Part shown: piece by piece, positions 32,401-45,800 of the stretch | How the letters are laid out: every line of letters starts with the position of its first letter | Numbering within the stretch: position 1 is the stretch's first letter | Assembly: GCA_036417435.1 (NCBI GenBank) | Contig: CM070904.1 | Location: forward strand, 131,688,695-131,752,694 | DNA: 64,000 nucleotides | Direction of reading: 5' to 3' | DNA from: Inia geoffrensis | Lineage: Eukaryota > Chordata > Mammalia > Artiodactyla > Iniidae | The notes under the pieces: model-generated | The model's database searches: none | Told to the model about the DNA's origin: nothing | What the model saw: only the letters and a program-made list of their open reading frames with translations | Translations under genes and position numbers: made by a program

Positions 32401-35400
32401 CAAACATCTGCTTACTGTCCCTTAGGTGCTGCCCAAAGGCATTTCTTTATTTGATATGTGAAACCAGCCCCTGGGGGTGTTCAGCTTACAGTCAGGGCTG
32501 GGGCAGATTTGGGGACCATGGAGCCTCCCAGCAAAATCACCGAGCTCACTTCCTCCCATGCTGCCCGGGACGCGCCAAGAGGAGCCAGCTCTGTCCCAGG
32601 GCTTCCTGCCCCAAGGTAGGAGTGGTCACCCCCGTCCAGCCTCAGCTGGCCCATCCCCGCTCCTCGTCCCTCAGGTCACCTTCACGGACATCGGCCTGAC
32701 AGCGCGGGATAACGAGGGGGCCACCGTCCTCCACTTTGCCGCTCGAGGCGGTCACACACCCATTCTAGACCGGCTCCTGCTGATGGGCGCCCCCATCATG
32801 AGAGACTCCTGGGGTGGGACCCCTCTCCATGACGCAGCGGAGAACGGGCAAATGGAGGTGAGGCAGGGGCCAGGGGAGGATGCACGGTGGGGCTGGGGGG
32901 CCTCCGAGAGCCAGCAGTCCTGGAAGGCTTCCTATGAATAAGTCATTTAACCCTCACCACAACCCAGTAGAATAGATGTTATTAGTCCCCTTTTACAGAC
33001 AGGTAAACTGAGGCTCAGAGGGCCAGTCACTTGCCCAGGATCCAGACTGTGATCTATCGGGGAACAAAATCCGTGCTCTCGGCCCCTCCCTTCTCACAGA
33101 GACTCCCGGGTGCCTGCTCAGGGAGTGGTCTTCCTGCCGGTCCTCCCCGGAAGGCCTTTTAGCAGCTGACCCCCTGATGTGAGCAGCCTGGGAGCAGAGC
33201 CCTGCCGGGGGTGTGAGGTTAGCCCCTTCGCTATGATCCAGGTAGACCTTGGGGGCCCCTGTGGCCCAGTTCCCAGGAAACAGCATCCAGAAATCCAGAG
33301 TAGGCAGGGATGGTGTTCAAATATTTAAGGTCCAACGCTGGGAATAGACCTGGCCATCAGCCACTGGCCGCTCACTGGCATCACCTGCCCACTGACCTCC
33401 TGTAAAGGCAGGGCTGTATCCGAGGGGAGCGCACAGGCTGACTCTTCCACCTGCCCCACCCAGCAGGCCTCCGAAGTGAGTCAGCTCATCCCATGACGGC
33501 TCCCGAGCTTTCCCGTGTCATTCCCACAGCACCCAGGGCTCAGCCTGCTGCATCTGCCGTCATGAGCAATGTGCTCCTGGCCCAGGAAAGGCCAGTCAAG
33601 GGGGAGGGCTTTACTGAGGTGCAACCGGGTATCCCATTTTGGGCCTACATTCTGGACAGCTGTTTCCAGCTGGAACCCAAAGTATCCCTGGGGCCCAGCC
33701 TGGGCAGCGTTGTGTAAAAGCAGCACAGGGCAGCCACCAAGAGTCACGGGAAGAGGCACGTGGTCCTTCTGAAGAATCAGAAAGAGACCTGATCCGGCTC
33801 ATGGCAGCGCTGCTGAGATTGTCTGCCTCTGACTCTCAGGAGTCCTGGGGCCCCTCCTGCTCTCCACCCTCCACCCTCCACCCCTCCACCCTCCACCCTC
33901 CACCCCTCCACCCTCCACCCCAGCCCCCCTCCACCCCTCCACCCCAGCACCCCTGCACCCCTGCACCCCTCTACCCCTCCACCCTCCATCCCTCCACCCT
34001 TCCACCCCAGCCCCCCTCCTCTCACCCCTGCAAGCCACCACTCAGCCCTCCCTGGCTCAATGCCCCCAATCCACCCCTATCTGGAGGGAGGGGAAGGGCA
34101 GGCGTGAACCTCAGTCCAGGCCAGGCCAGTCCTCAGAGAAGAGGAAGGGCCTGCAGTTGTCCCTTTTGTCCTGGACACGAGAGAAGCATGAGCAGATGGC
34201 AGGGTGGGGGGTCCAGACGTGCCTCTGGGTGGGAGGCAGGGAGGGCATGTCCCCGCAGGCGGGTGGTGGCCCGAAGAGCCCTGAGCCATTGCAGCGTGGC
34301 TCAGGCAGGCGGCCCCTCTCCCAGCCTCCGGCCCCGTAATCAGGAGGGTGGCTGCAGCAGCGCTCTAAAAACTACTTGTAAGCAGCAGCATCTTTTTCAA
34401 GTGAAATAGTCCATAGGAGCCCGAGCAGCTCACCAGATAAGCCAAAAGACCACCACCTCCTCACCCTCCCTTAATACGAAAATAAAATAGCTCAGGCCTC
34501 AAGGCTGAGAACTGCTTTCCTTTTCAATCTGTTATGAAAACTCTAAACACACAAGAGCAGAGCCTCCTGCCTCAGCTCATTGGCCTCCCTTGGCCACTCC
34601 CTCCACCCCACTATTATTTAAGAGCAGGTCAGAGAAGGCACATCTTTTTATCCGTAAATACTTCAGTGGACTTCTCCAGGAGACAAAGACTCCCTTTGTT
34701 TCTTATCACAGCCTCAAACCGTTATCACGCCTAAAAATAATTCATGATCATTTCTTTTATTTATTTATTTATTTTTTAGACTACTTTTTAAAATTAATTA
34801 ATTAATTTTTTTGTCCTGCGTTGGGTCTTTGTTGCTAAGCATGGGCTTTCTCTAGTTGTGGCGAGCGGGGGCTACTCTTCGTTGCGGTGCGCGGGCTTCT
34901 CACTGCGGCGGCTTCTCTTGTTGTGGAGCACGGGCTCTAGGCACATGGGCTTCAGTAGTTGCAGCATGTGGGCTCTAGAGCGCAGGGTCAGTAGTTGTGG
35001 CGCATGGACTTAGTTGCTCCGTGGCATGTGAGATCTTCCCGGACCAGGGCTCGAACCCATGTCCCCTGCACTGGCAGGCAGATTCCTAACCACTGCGCCA
35101 CCGGGGAAGCCCCCAATAATTTCTTAATATCATCTAATATCCAGTCTGTCTAATAGCCATCTAATATCCATTCCCCTGCTTGTGCTGTAATCAGGAGCGA
35201 AGCAAAGTCCACACATTACTGATTTGTCTGTTGGGTCTTAATCTGTTAGCAATTCCAGAAATATATTCATCCAGGAAATATAGGATAATGCTTCATTCCC
35301 ACCCCACGCCACGCCCCTTTTTAAAATAAATTCTATTTTATTTAATTTATTTATTTATTTATTTTGCGGTCCGCGGGCCTCTCACTGTTGTGGCCTCTCC

Positions 35401-38400
35401 CGTTGCGGAGCACAGGCTCTGGACGTGCAGACGCAGAGGCCATGGCTCACGGGCCCAGCCGCTCCGTGGCATGTGGGATCCTCCTGGACCGGGGCACGAA
35501 CCCGTGTCCCCTGCATCGGCAGGCGGACTCTCAACCACTGTGCCACCAGGGAAGCCCCAGTAAATTCTATTTTAGAATAATTTGGAAGAGTTTTAGATTT
35601 GTAGAAAAATTGAGACACTAGTACAGACAGTTCTCACAGAGTTTACATCCATTTCCCCCTATTATTAACAATTTACATTAGCATGGTATGTTTGTCACAA
35701 TTAATGTACCAAAATTGATACAGTATTACTAATCGAAGTCCATGCTTCATTCAGGTTTCCTTACTTTTCACCTGATGTACTTTCCCTGTTCCAGGATTCC
35801 TTCCATGACACCACATGACATTTCATCATCTTGTCTCCTTAGGCTCCCCTGAGCTGTGACAGTTCCCCCACTACCCTTTAAAAACAAAACTTCAGAATAA
35901 TGAGCCGGTGCCCCAGCATCCCCAACGGGGGATGATGATAGTTTAGTACGTGTTTTGTTTTGCTATATCTCAGTCTTTCTTATGTCACAAATTACACTGA
36001 TTACTTGGTTTATTAATTGAGTAAAAAATACATAACATAAAATTGACCATCTTAACCATTTCTAAGTGTACAGTGCAGAAGTGTAAATATATGCACATTG
36101 TTGTACAACACATCTCCAGAACTTTTATCTTGCAGAACGGAAAGTCTGTACCCATTAAGCAACAACTCCCCATCCCCACTTCCCCAGCCCCTGACAACCA
36201 CCATTCTCCTTTCTGTCTCTATGAGTTTGATTACTCTAGGGACCTCATACAAGTGGAATCATACAGTATTTATCTTTTTGTGACTGGCTTATTTCACTTA
36301 GCATAATGTCCTCAAGGTTCATTCATGTGGCATGTATCAGGCTTGCTTTCTTTTATAAGGCTGAATAATATTCCATGGTATGTTATGCCACGTTATCTTT
36401 ATCCATTCATCCATCAATGGACATTCGGGTTCCACCTTTGGGCTATTGTGAATAATGCTGCAGTGAACATGGGTGTGCAACTATCTCTTCAAGACCTTGC
36501 TTTCTACTCTGTTTACTCTCTAAAATGTTAAACCAACCTTGCATTCTTGGAGTAAACTCAGTTTGGTCATGAAAAACGATCTCTTTTATACATAGGTGAA
36601 TTTAATTTGCTAACATTTTGTTTAGGATTTTAAGTGTGGTAGATAGCACTAGTGTAATGGTTCTCAAAGGCGGCTGCACACTAGAACTCTCCAGAACAGG
36701 TTTAAAATGTTCTAATACCTGAGCTCCACCTACCCCAGCGATTCTGGTTTAATTGGTCCTAGGGAGCCCACATATCAGGACTTCTTAAAGCTCCCCGGTG
36801 ACTCTAATATATGTCAAATTTGAGAACCATCTATGTGAGTAGCGTTAGCTGAGCTAATCTAGAAAGAATTCATAGAGATGATCGTTCTTTTCTTTTTGAG
36901 TTACTGACAGAGTTTATTGGAAGACGGTCATTCTTAAAGCAGTGAGTGTCGGAAGGAGTAGGATTTCTAGCAAGGGAGAGAGGGTTATAAGCTCTCAGCG
37001 TGCTAGGACAGAGTGCAGAGTGGAAGCTGGGGCTTGTAGTGAGAGGTCAGTGGTGCAAGACCTTGAACTAGTTTTAATATTGTGTAGGGAGCCATTTGGG
37101 AGCTGCTGTGGGATCCCGAGAAGAGGGCATATGATTTCCTTGCTGTTTGGAGGAGGGCTCGCTGTGGACCGGGAAGTTGCCATGAGATGGGGTGTGGTCT
37201 GGGGCTTTGCTGACGAGGTTGAAGAGGAAACAGCAGAAGACAGGTGTAAACGAGGTCCCTTCAGGGTTTAGATATGCAGTTAAAACTCGTTGGTAGTTCT
37301 CTACCTTGCTTAACATTGCTGCTAATTCAAGAGAGAATTTTTATTGAGTATTGTGAGTCCCCAAAAAGGCGTTCCGAGCAGACGATTGCCTCTGTTGACT
37401 TTCTGTGCTGGGTAATTTTTTAGCGTCTTTAATGGTCAACGATTCATGTCCACACTTTCCTTCATGCAGACACTCACTCATTCAACAGTTATTGAGCACT
37501 TGCTTAGTATGTGACCAAGGATTCAAGAACCAGAGAATATCTGCAATAGATGGGTGGTCGGTTTTGGGAATTTCAGGGCTGTTTCTGTTGTTACAACGAT
37601 TGGGGTGCTCTTGTGCGGGAGGCCGGGTGGTCTGCTATTCCAGAACAGTCCTGCACAGTGAGGAAGGGTCTTGTGCCCCCAGGCAACTTCCCAATGAATC
37701 GGACATGTACGTAGGTAGAAAACCTGTTCATAGTTATCTGAGCCTCGAACCTAACTCAAGTACGTGTAATTACCTAAGCTTAGAACCTGAATTCAAATAT
37801 ACGTACACATACACCAATGCTTTTTCATAGTTTTAATATACATGAGAGTTTTCCAAGAATGGTCCAACTGTATATATTGAGGGAAGATAGAATTTTGTTT
37901 TATTTAGCACTTTGCCAAAAATTATTCACTATTTGAGCAAATGGCATCACCAATGGCAATGCTGAACCTGATGTTTGAGTCTTCCGCTGTCTGATTTTTA
38001 ACCGCGAATTTGCAATGATTCCACATGTTAAAGGATAATTTTTAAAAGTGCTGGTAATCATGACTTTCATTCAACTATAAAATGAGCCTGTGTCAAACAT
38101 TTGTATTTAATTCATTAATTAATGAGGAAACCAGTAATTCAAAGTGATAGTATCTTTTCAAATTAGAGTTTTCATTTTTCCGGATATATGCCCAGGAGTG
38201 GGATTGCTGGGTCATATGGTAGTCCTATTTTTAGTTTTTTAAGGAACCTCCATACTGTTCTCCATAGTGGCTGTATCAATTTACATCCCCACCAACAGTG
38301 CAGGAGGGTTCCCTTTTCTCCACACCCTCTCCAGCATTTGTTGTTTGTAGACTTTTTGATGATGGCCATTCTGACCAGTGTGAGGTGATTGTGGTTTTGA

Positions 38401-39781
38401 TCTGCATTCCTCTAATAATTAGTGGTGTTGAGCATCTTTGCATGTGCCTGTTGCCCATCTGTATGTCTTCTTTGGAGAAATGGCTATTTAGGTCTTCTGC
38501 CCGTTTTTTTTTTGGTTGCGCCAGGTCTTAGCTGCAGCAGGTGGTCTCCTTAGTTGCGGCTGGAGGGCTCCTTAGTTGTGGCATGTGAACTCTTAGTTGC
38601 AGTATGTGAGATCTCGTTCCCCGACCAGATATCGAACCCGGGCCCCCTGCATTGGGAGTGCAGAGTCTTAACCACTGCGCCACCAAGGAAGTCCCTTCTG
38701 CCCATTTTTTGATGGGGTTGTTTTTGATATTGAGTTGTATGAGCTGTTTTGTATATTTTGGATATTAACCCCTTGTCAGTCACATTGTTTGCAAGTATTT
38801 TCTCCTATTCTGTAGGTTGTCTTTTCATTTTGTTGATGGTTTAAAATCTGTGCCGCTTTTTAGAATTTACAATTCCATGCCTAAATTTTCAAGCTTGGTT
38901 TTTACTTCCTTGAAAGCAGTGAGCACAGCTGTGTTACAGTCTGCTATTTCTCAGGACTTTGTGGGTCTGTTTCTTTGTGTGTTGGGTCCTCTGGTTCCCG
39001 TTTCTGGTATCTTATTTCCTTGTGCTGCTGGTTTTGTTTGGCTCTGTGCCGCACATCATTATTTAGGGCCTTAGGTGACATCTTACTTGCTGCTGGCTGA
39101 CAGGCACACGTGGATCATATTAGTCCACAATCCGGCTTGAGGTTCCTGGGGCACCTGCGTGACGGGAAGCAGAGGGCGGGCTGACTCCTGCTTCACCTTT
39201 TCTCTGAGGGTGGAGGCCCCGCCTGTGGTGGACCCTGAGCTGTTGCTGGTCTCCCTCGTCTCGTGAGCCTGTGACACAGCTGCTCTGGTGACAGCCATTT
39301 CTTCTGCATCATCCTGCTCTTAGGGCGAAAGCTGTTCTGAGCGGTGGGCTTGTCCCTCGGGATTTTCCTTGTCTCCTGAGCTTGGTCTGACAAGTCCTCA
39401 CTTCCTTGTTGCCCGTCTGATGCTCTAGGAAGGTGCCTTTCACATTTAGCCCATTTTTTCGTTGACTCTGGAGAGTGGAATGGCGGTACCTGCCTGGTTC
39501 TCTAGTCCTTGACGCGGACCCGTCTGCCCACCTGTTTTTGCCGCTGGCACGGCTACCTCACGGATTTCCAGACCTAACTCTTGGTCACCTGTAACTACCC
39601 ACCCTCTGCTCACAAATGGATCACCATCATTTGCCAGCAGTAATCGCCGTCATTCTGCGGGAAAGTTCTCTCCTCCCCCTCTCCCTCCCCCGGGCTGCCG
39701 TCCCCGCCCATCTGGGGCCAGGCCTGACACTCCGGTGGCCCCTGCTCCACTCCGCTTCCGCTGTGACCACACGCACACACG

Positions 39782-39831
<50 letters not shown>

Positions 39832-42800
39832 CTGGACGCACAGCCGGCTCCTGCAGTGCCCTGTATCCTCCCCCCCCACCCCACCGCAGCCTCCTTCACA
39901 AAGGGCCCTTCACAGACCCGGATCTCCTCTCGCTTTGCTCTCCTCCATCCTCCCCTCTCTTCCCAGCTTCTGAGCCTCCAGGCCTTCCTTTCCTCCCAGC
40001 TCCCATCACGTGAGCCCAGAGGACCAGTCAGGAGGGAGACAAGGGGGCCCAGGCCCGGATTGAGCAAGGAGGGAGCATGTGTGTGGCTGGTGGAGCTGTG
40101 AGCTCAGACACAGAGACTCAGAGGGTGAAGGTGGGAGCCCCCAGAGCTCGCCTAGGCTTGGGGCCAAGAAGAGGGGCTCATCGAGTGCCAGGCCTGACCG
40201 GGAGGCCAAGGAGCGGGCAGGGTGAGGTGGGCGAGGGCACAGGCCCGGAGTCCTGGGGGTGGAGCCACGCTGTTTAGCCTCCTGCACCCCGGTTTCTTCG
40301 TGTGAAAATGACACACACCTCCAAAGGTTGCTGTAAAAACGGAAACCGGCTCCGTATCTGAACCCGAGGCAAGGGTTACAAGGGCAAAGTCGGGGTCAGG
40401 CTGCCTGGCTAGGATCCGGCTGGGTCGCTGACTGACCAGCTGGGTGGGCCCTTGATGAGCTCCTGAGCGAGGGTGCCTGGGGTTCTCACTCGGGACAGGG
40501 GCATGCCGGTGCCCGCGGGCAGGGCGGCCTGGGTCCGGGCACGGGTTCAGGCCGTGCCCCGGACTGAACGGCCTCGGTGCCCCAGCTCGGGGCTGGGGGG
40601 GGGCGGGCCGGCGGTGCGGCCACGGGTGCGCCCTCCCCGCAGTGCTGCCAGACCCTGATCTCCCACCGTGTGGACCCCGCCCTGCGGGACGAGGACGGCT
40701 ACACGGCCGCAGACCTGGCGGAGTACCACGGCCACCGCGACTGCGCCCAGTACCTCCGCGACAGCACCCGGCTGGTAAGCTTCGCGGTCCCCTCCTCCCC
40801 CGCACCACCGTCCCGGGCCGGGTGACAGACCCCTGCAGCGCTGACGGCCGGGTAGCTGGGGAGCCGTCTGCGTACGCAGTGTCATTGTCACGTGAAAGGG
40901 CCTGGCCGCGCCTGAGCCGGTGCGGGGACCAGGGCTGTGACCGGGGCCGTGACAGCCGGGACCAGGGCTGGGCTGTGGCTGGACCTCGGCCGAGGTCTAC
41001 CCTCCCTCCATCTGGGCCACAGCAACCACACTTAGGACCTGGGATCCACGCTTCCGGCCGGGGCTGCTGCTGGGTGATGCTGTGTCAGGCTGAAGCCACC
41101 CTGGGGGTGGGAGCAGGGCCCTGGGCCCTCGGTGAGGCGACCCAGTGAGGCGGGCCAGCCCCGTGCAGCCTGCAAGGGAGAGTCTCGTCCCCCCCTCCCA
41201 TCTGGGCACGTGACCTCGCCAGGCCTCCGTCCACAAGGGAAAGGACCTCGTGGGTCGCAGCCCCCAGCACGTGACGGGCCACACGTGTGTGCCGAATGAG
41301 TGGAGCAGTGGACAGGCGGGTGAGCGAGTGGACAGGTGAGGGTGGCCGGGCAGGTGTGCGGTGGGGAAGCGTAGGGCCAGTGCCCTCTCGCCCGGCCTCC
41401 ACCCCCGACTCCAGTTCCCGGGCGGCAACCGACAATTCGTCCCAGCCTGCACAGATGGTGCCGCAGTGTTCTGTAGCGGCCGCCCCTTCGGAAGGCGTCC
41501 CTGGGATCGCCTGGCCCTGCCTTCAGGTGAGAGCACCGAGGCCCAGAGGGGCGAGGTGGCCCCTACGCCGGGTCTCACCCGCGGCTGCTGTGCCTCCGTT
41601 TCCCTCGGGGCGCCCCCCGGAGCATCCGTGACCAGCTGAGCCGGCCCCGGGCCAGTGGCATGGTCCTCACCCGACCACCGCTGAGAGCCTCTTGTCTCCA
41701 CTGCCTGAAAGCCACACCCAGGCGGCCTTGGGTCAAAGGCCAGGGGTGCTTCGGGTCACACGAGTTGGGAGTCCTGGTTTGTCCCGGCGTCGTAGTTTCA
41801 GAAACAGGACTGTACTCACTGCTTGAAGTAATCAATGCACTGATTATTCACTAACCCTTCGATTGGCTATTGTCTGATAAGGGTTGTCTTTCTGGCTTGG
41901 GTTCCAGAAGTTGCGGGAACTCAGTGGGTTCCTGGTGTAGTGGACAGAGCTCTGCAGTCCACCGGCCAGGGATGCCCTGGCCGCCTGGGCCCCCCAGCCT
42001 CTGTGTGGGCCCTGGGGCCGGCCTGGAGGTGGTGTGGGCAGCTGCTCGGCTGCCAGGGAGCAGGTGCCGCCTGGCCTCTGGCTGGGGTGCCCTGCTTGTC
42101 CCCAGCCCACACGGCGGTGCCCACGGTTGAGCCTTCTGTCCAAGCAGGGTCTCTGCCCCCTGCTCTCCATCCCCAGGTCCTGGCACATCCGCCAGCCCCT
42201 CCTGGCCACTGTGCCCAGCTCTCCTAGAGGGGTGGAGGCTCTGGGTGCTCTCCTGAGCCCCCAGGGTTTTGGGGACCAGCCCATGTCAGGCTTCCTGCGG
42301 TTTCACCTGGTCCTGGTGGCCTCCTTGGTGTCGCCACAGGATACAAGTCAGCATCCCCTCTGCTCAGGACTCCCCAAGCTGGGCTGGCCTGTCTGTATAG
42401 CCTCCCCTCCCGGCCTTCCGGCCCACGGTGTCCAGCCCGTCCACGTGCCCCGCCTGCGGTGGTGGAGAGTGGGCAGGCTAGGCCACCTCCCTGAGATCCA
42501 CTGTGTCCGGGGCTGGCTAGAGTCGCTCCCCGCCAGCCCCCGCCTCACCGGCAGTCTTGGCCCCGAGGATGGCAGGCTGTCAGCTGTGCGCCTGATGCAG
42601 TATTGATGGAAACACAATATCCAGAGGTCGCCCGCGTGGCCTCTCCCTGTGTCGGGCTCAGACGAGGTGCTGAAAGCCATCTTTTTCCTCTCCACACGGC
42701 CGCCTGCCTCTGCCCCCAGGGAGCCGTGGGTCCCAAGAGAGGCAGCCTTGGGGGGCACGGCTGGACGGGGAGCGGAGACCTGTCCTGTGGGACGCGCCCC

Positions 42801-45800
42801 CTTCCTGGGAGGCTTCGCAGGGCCTGGGTCCACCCTCTGCCCATTGCGGGGCCTCCGCGAGGCTCGGAAGGCCGGGCCCTGTCTCGACCTTGACCAAGCC
42901 TTGCCACCCTCTGGGCCTGGGGTACCCCTCTGCACAGTGAGGGCTTGGGCCTCTCTGACCTGAATGGGGCAGCGGCTAGAGGGGCCCCCTGCATCCCGAC
43001 CCCCAAGGAGTGGGCCGGGCAGCTGGGCTCCTGGCTGCAGGGCCAGGTTAGAGTGAGACGCTGGACGGCAGCAATAGTGAGGAGTAGCAGCCCAGGAGGG
43101 GGAGCCTAGCCCTTCAGCTTGCCCCCAGCCCGGCATTCAGCGCTCACCAGAGCTGGGGTGAGTCTTCCTGGCCGGGTGGCACCCCCAGTTCTGAGCGTCT
43201 GTGAGCCTCGATGTTCTCATCTGTATAATGTAACTCAGGAGCCTTGTTGGCCGGTAGACGTGTGCCTTGAGCACACAGCGGGTGCTAATTTCCCTCCCCT
43301 GGGTCCAGAAGAGCCCTAGGACCCCTTCCTTTTACAGATGGGGAAACTGAGGCCCAGAGAGGGCAAGGGACTCCCCTGGGCAGTCTCCTCCCCCAGGGAG
43401 GGGCGGGGCCTGGCCGTGCAGCCAGTAACCAAATCTCAGCCATCACCCATCTGTGGGTCATGATTTTCTTGGCCCGGGTGGCATTACAGGCCTGTAACCC
43501 GGCTCGCCACAGCTGTCCTCGATATATAATGCATGGCAGGCATGGCACTGCTCAAATCTCATCAAAAACACAGAAAAGGAGACACCAGGCCGTGGGAAGG
43601 GCACCAGCCCAGGGCCAGCTGACCGCCAACCTTAGGGCAACAGCCCCCTTTGGGGGCAGCACACGCCCAGCTGTCAGAATCCCAAATGTTGGGACCCAAC
43701 ATCTGCCACTCCCTCGGGTCCTCGTAGATTCGGTTGGTGTCCAGGGCCTGAATGAGGGACACGGGGATGTGGATACTCCTGTCACCTGGGAAACACCACA
43801 GCTGACCCCCATCCCGGCTGAAATTCAGAGATCATCAAGACACCGTGCTAACAACAGCAAAGAGGTCTGAGTGCCACGTGTGCCAGGCCCTGCCAGGGGC
43901 TCTCAGTAACCCCTCCACTTCCCAGCAAAGGCAGAGAAACTCAGGCCTGGGGGACACTGAGTGACTCCGCAAGCCTTCTCCTTGGTGTGGGTTGGAGCAG
44001 ACTTCAGCCTCAGGGACCAGGTGGCAGGAGGTCTCCCAGGCTGTGGGTACTGTACTGGTGCCAAGTCCATCCCCCTGGGCCCTGGACCAACTTCCTGCCT
44101 CTTCCATCTTCCCCGGAATGAGAGGACCCCAGCCACCCCAGCTGAGCCCTTCACTCTGCAGGGACTGGGAAGCCCTTGCCCCTCAGCCCCAGAGCAGATT
44201 CAATTGCGGGGAGGGGCTGCGGGGCTCCCAGGCAGGGGCAGGGAGCAGGGGAGAGTGCGGCAGCCTCACAGCCCTGTCCTGGTTGCGCAGGGGCCCGGGC
44301 TGACCTGGGACTCAGCCCTGCTCTGCCCATCAGACTGTCAGCGCCAGCCGTGGGGTCTGGGGTCTGACTCGACCCTGCATAAAGTTCCTAAGCCAACTGG
44401 CTCCTGCCTTGTGGACGCTGGAAGAAGACACGGGATTCCTAGGTCGGAGACACATGGCAGGGAGAAAGCGTCGTGTGTTTTGTCGGATCCCCTCCCCGCT
44501 CCAAGTCCCAGTGTGACTGATATGGGCCCAGATGGCTGCTGCGCGCACACAGCGCACACACTCGTGTCACAGGCGGGGGCCCCTGAGCCTGGGAAGGCCC
44601 GCGTTCTGTAGCAGTCGGCGAGCAGCCTGCTCTTCCTTTTGGGTCCCTCCCGTGCAAAGGCAGCCCAGAGGAAGGGCCGGGTGAAGCGCAGCCAGGGCTT
44701 TGCATCCTTGTTAGGGGTGCAAGAGACCCCACCCGCCTGCCTCCTCCTCCGCTGCTGATGCCCCTGGACGAAAGGAGCAGCGATTCGAGGGGCTCTCAGT
44801 CCTGGAAGGAGCAAAGAGGGGGGTCTCAAGTAAGATTCTGGTCCCAGCTCTGCCCCGTCCCAGCTGTGGGCCCTTGAGAAAGCCCCTTGCCTCTCTGAGT
44901 CTTGGTTTCCCCATCTGTGCCTGGAGGGCTGTACTGCGGGAGTCCTCTGGGTGGTCCCTTGTTGCGTGACCAGGGATCTCAGGTCTCCCCCACCTCTCCC
45001 GAGGGTCTGCTCCCCCGGCCCCTGCGCTGCGGAGGGTTAAGGCACAGTGGTAAGGGATCCCACACCCAGCCCAAGCCCGCCGGGCTACCTGACACCTCAG
45101 CCTTCAAATATTAATGAGACACCTCCAGCTCCTGGGGGCGGCAGCTGCGACAGCCCCCGACGGTCCAGGACGGCCACAGCTTCCTGTGCTCACAGCCCAG
45201 CACCTGCTTCCGAAGGTCCTCCCGGCTGGGGCCTGGCGGACACTCCCGCCCTGCCGGACCAGGGCTCCTGGGCTCTCGGCACAGATTCCTGCAGAGAGTG
45301 AGGTATGAGGTGCAGGGCGGTGTCAGATGAGAGCTCAGGCTGTGTTCCCCTCCCCGTGGCTCCGCCTGGCCGCCTGGCCGCGAGTCCTGGACAGGAATGC
45401 AACTGAGGGGCCCGAGGCAGTGGCTGCAGAGCCGGGGACTCTTCTGACGGGAACCCCCCGGGCTGGGGAGGCCACCTAACGCCTGTGCCTCCTTGCCCGC
45501 GGGAGGGACAGGGCCCACCTGCAGGTGAGCCAGGGGACGCTCAGCGTGGCCGGGGGACTTGGCCCTGCAGCTCCAGCTACGTCACGTGCAAGGCTCAGTC
45601 AAGATGAAAACGTGGGCTTCTTGTTAACAACTGATTAAGAATTTCAAGACGGAGACTGGAGAACCTTCAACAGAGCTGCAGCACAAGCCACCCACGCGTG
45701 ACACCGGCTCCGGCGCCAAACCACACGTCCCGCCTGGGGGCGGCGGGGTGGAACCAGCCCCTCTGCCCTGCCTGGCAGCCCTGAGGCCACCTTCCGGCCG

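Larger units (their letters stand above)
32858..40642 (+). other. ESPNL: ESPNL intron 4 (7.8 kb, repeat-rich)
   Basis: The largest ESPNL intron. It contains MIR, a CCACCCT minisatellite, a block of SINEs and antisense L1, a MER5A-like element and a (CA)n tract. 36860-38160 and 38830-39600 have no repeat or gene I can name. Confidence 0.7.

Noticed and set aside
33857..34025. Direct repeats considered as a CRISPR-like array
   Set aside because: Units are contiguous 7-8 bp with no spacers; this is a minisatellite in a mammalian intron.
36942..37271. A 109-codon frame ([20 protein letters not shown]...) considered as a gene or processed pseudogene
   Set aside because: No recognisable family, no splice sites and no poly(A) remnant; kept only as part of an unassigned block.
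45114..45308. Possible extra ESPNL exon ending at a GTATGAG
   Set aside because: No family residues, and the phase 0-0 join between exons 5 and 6 already gives an uninterrupted protein.
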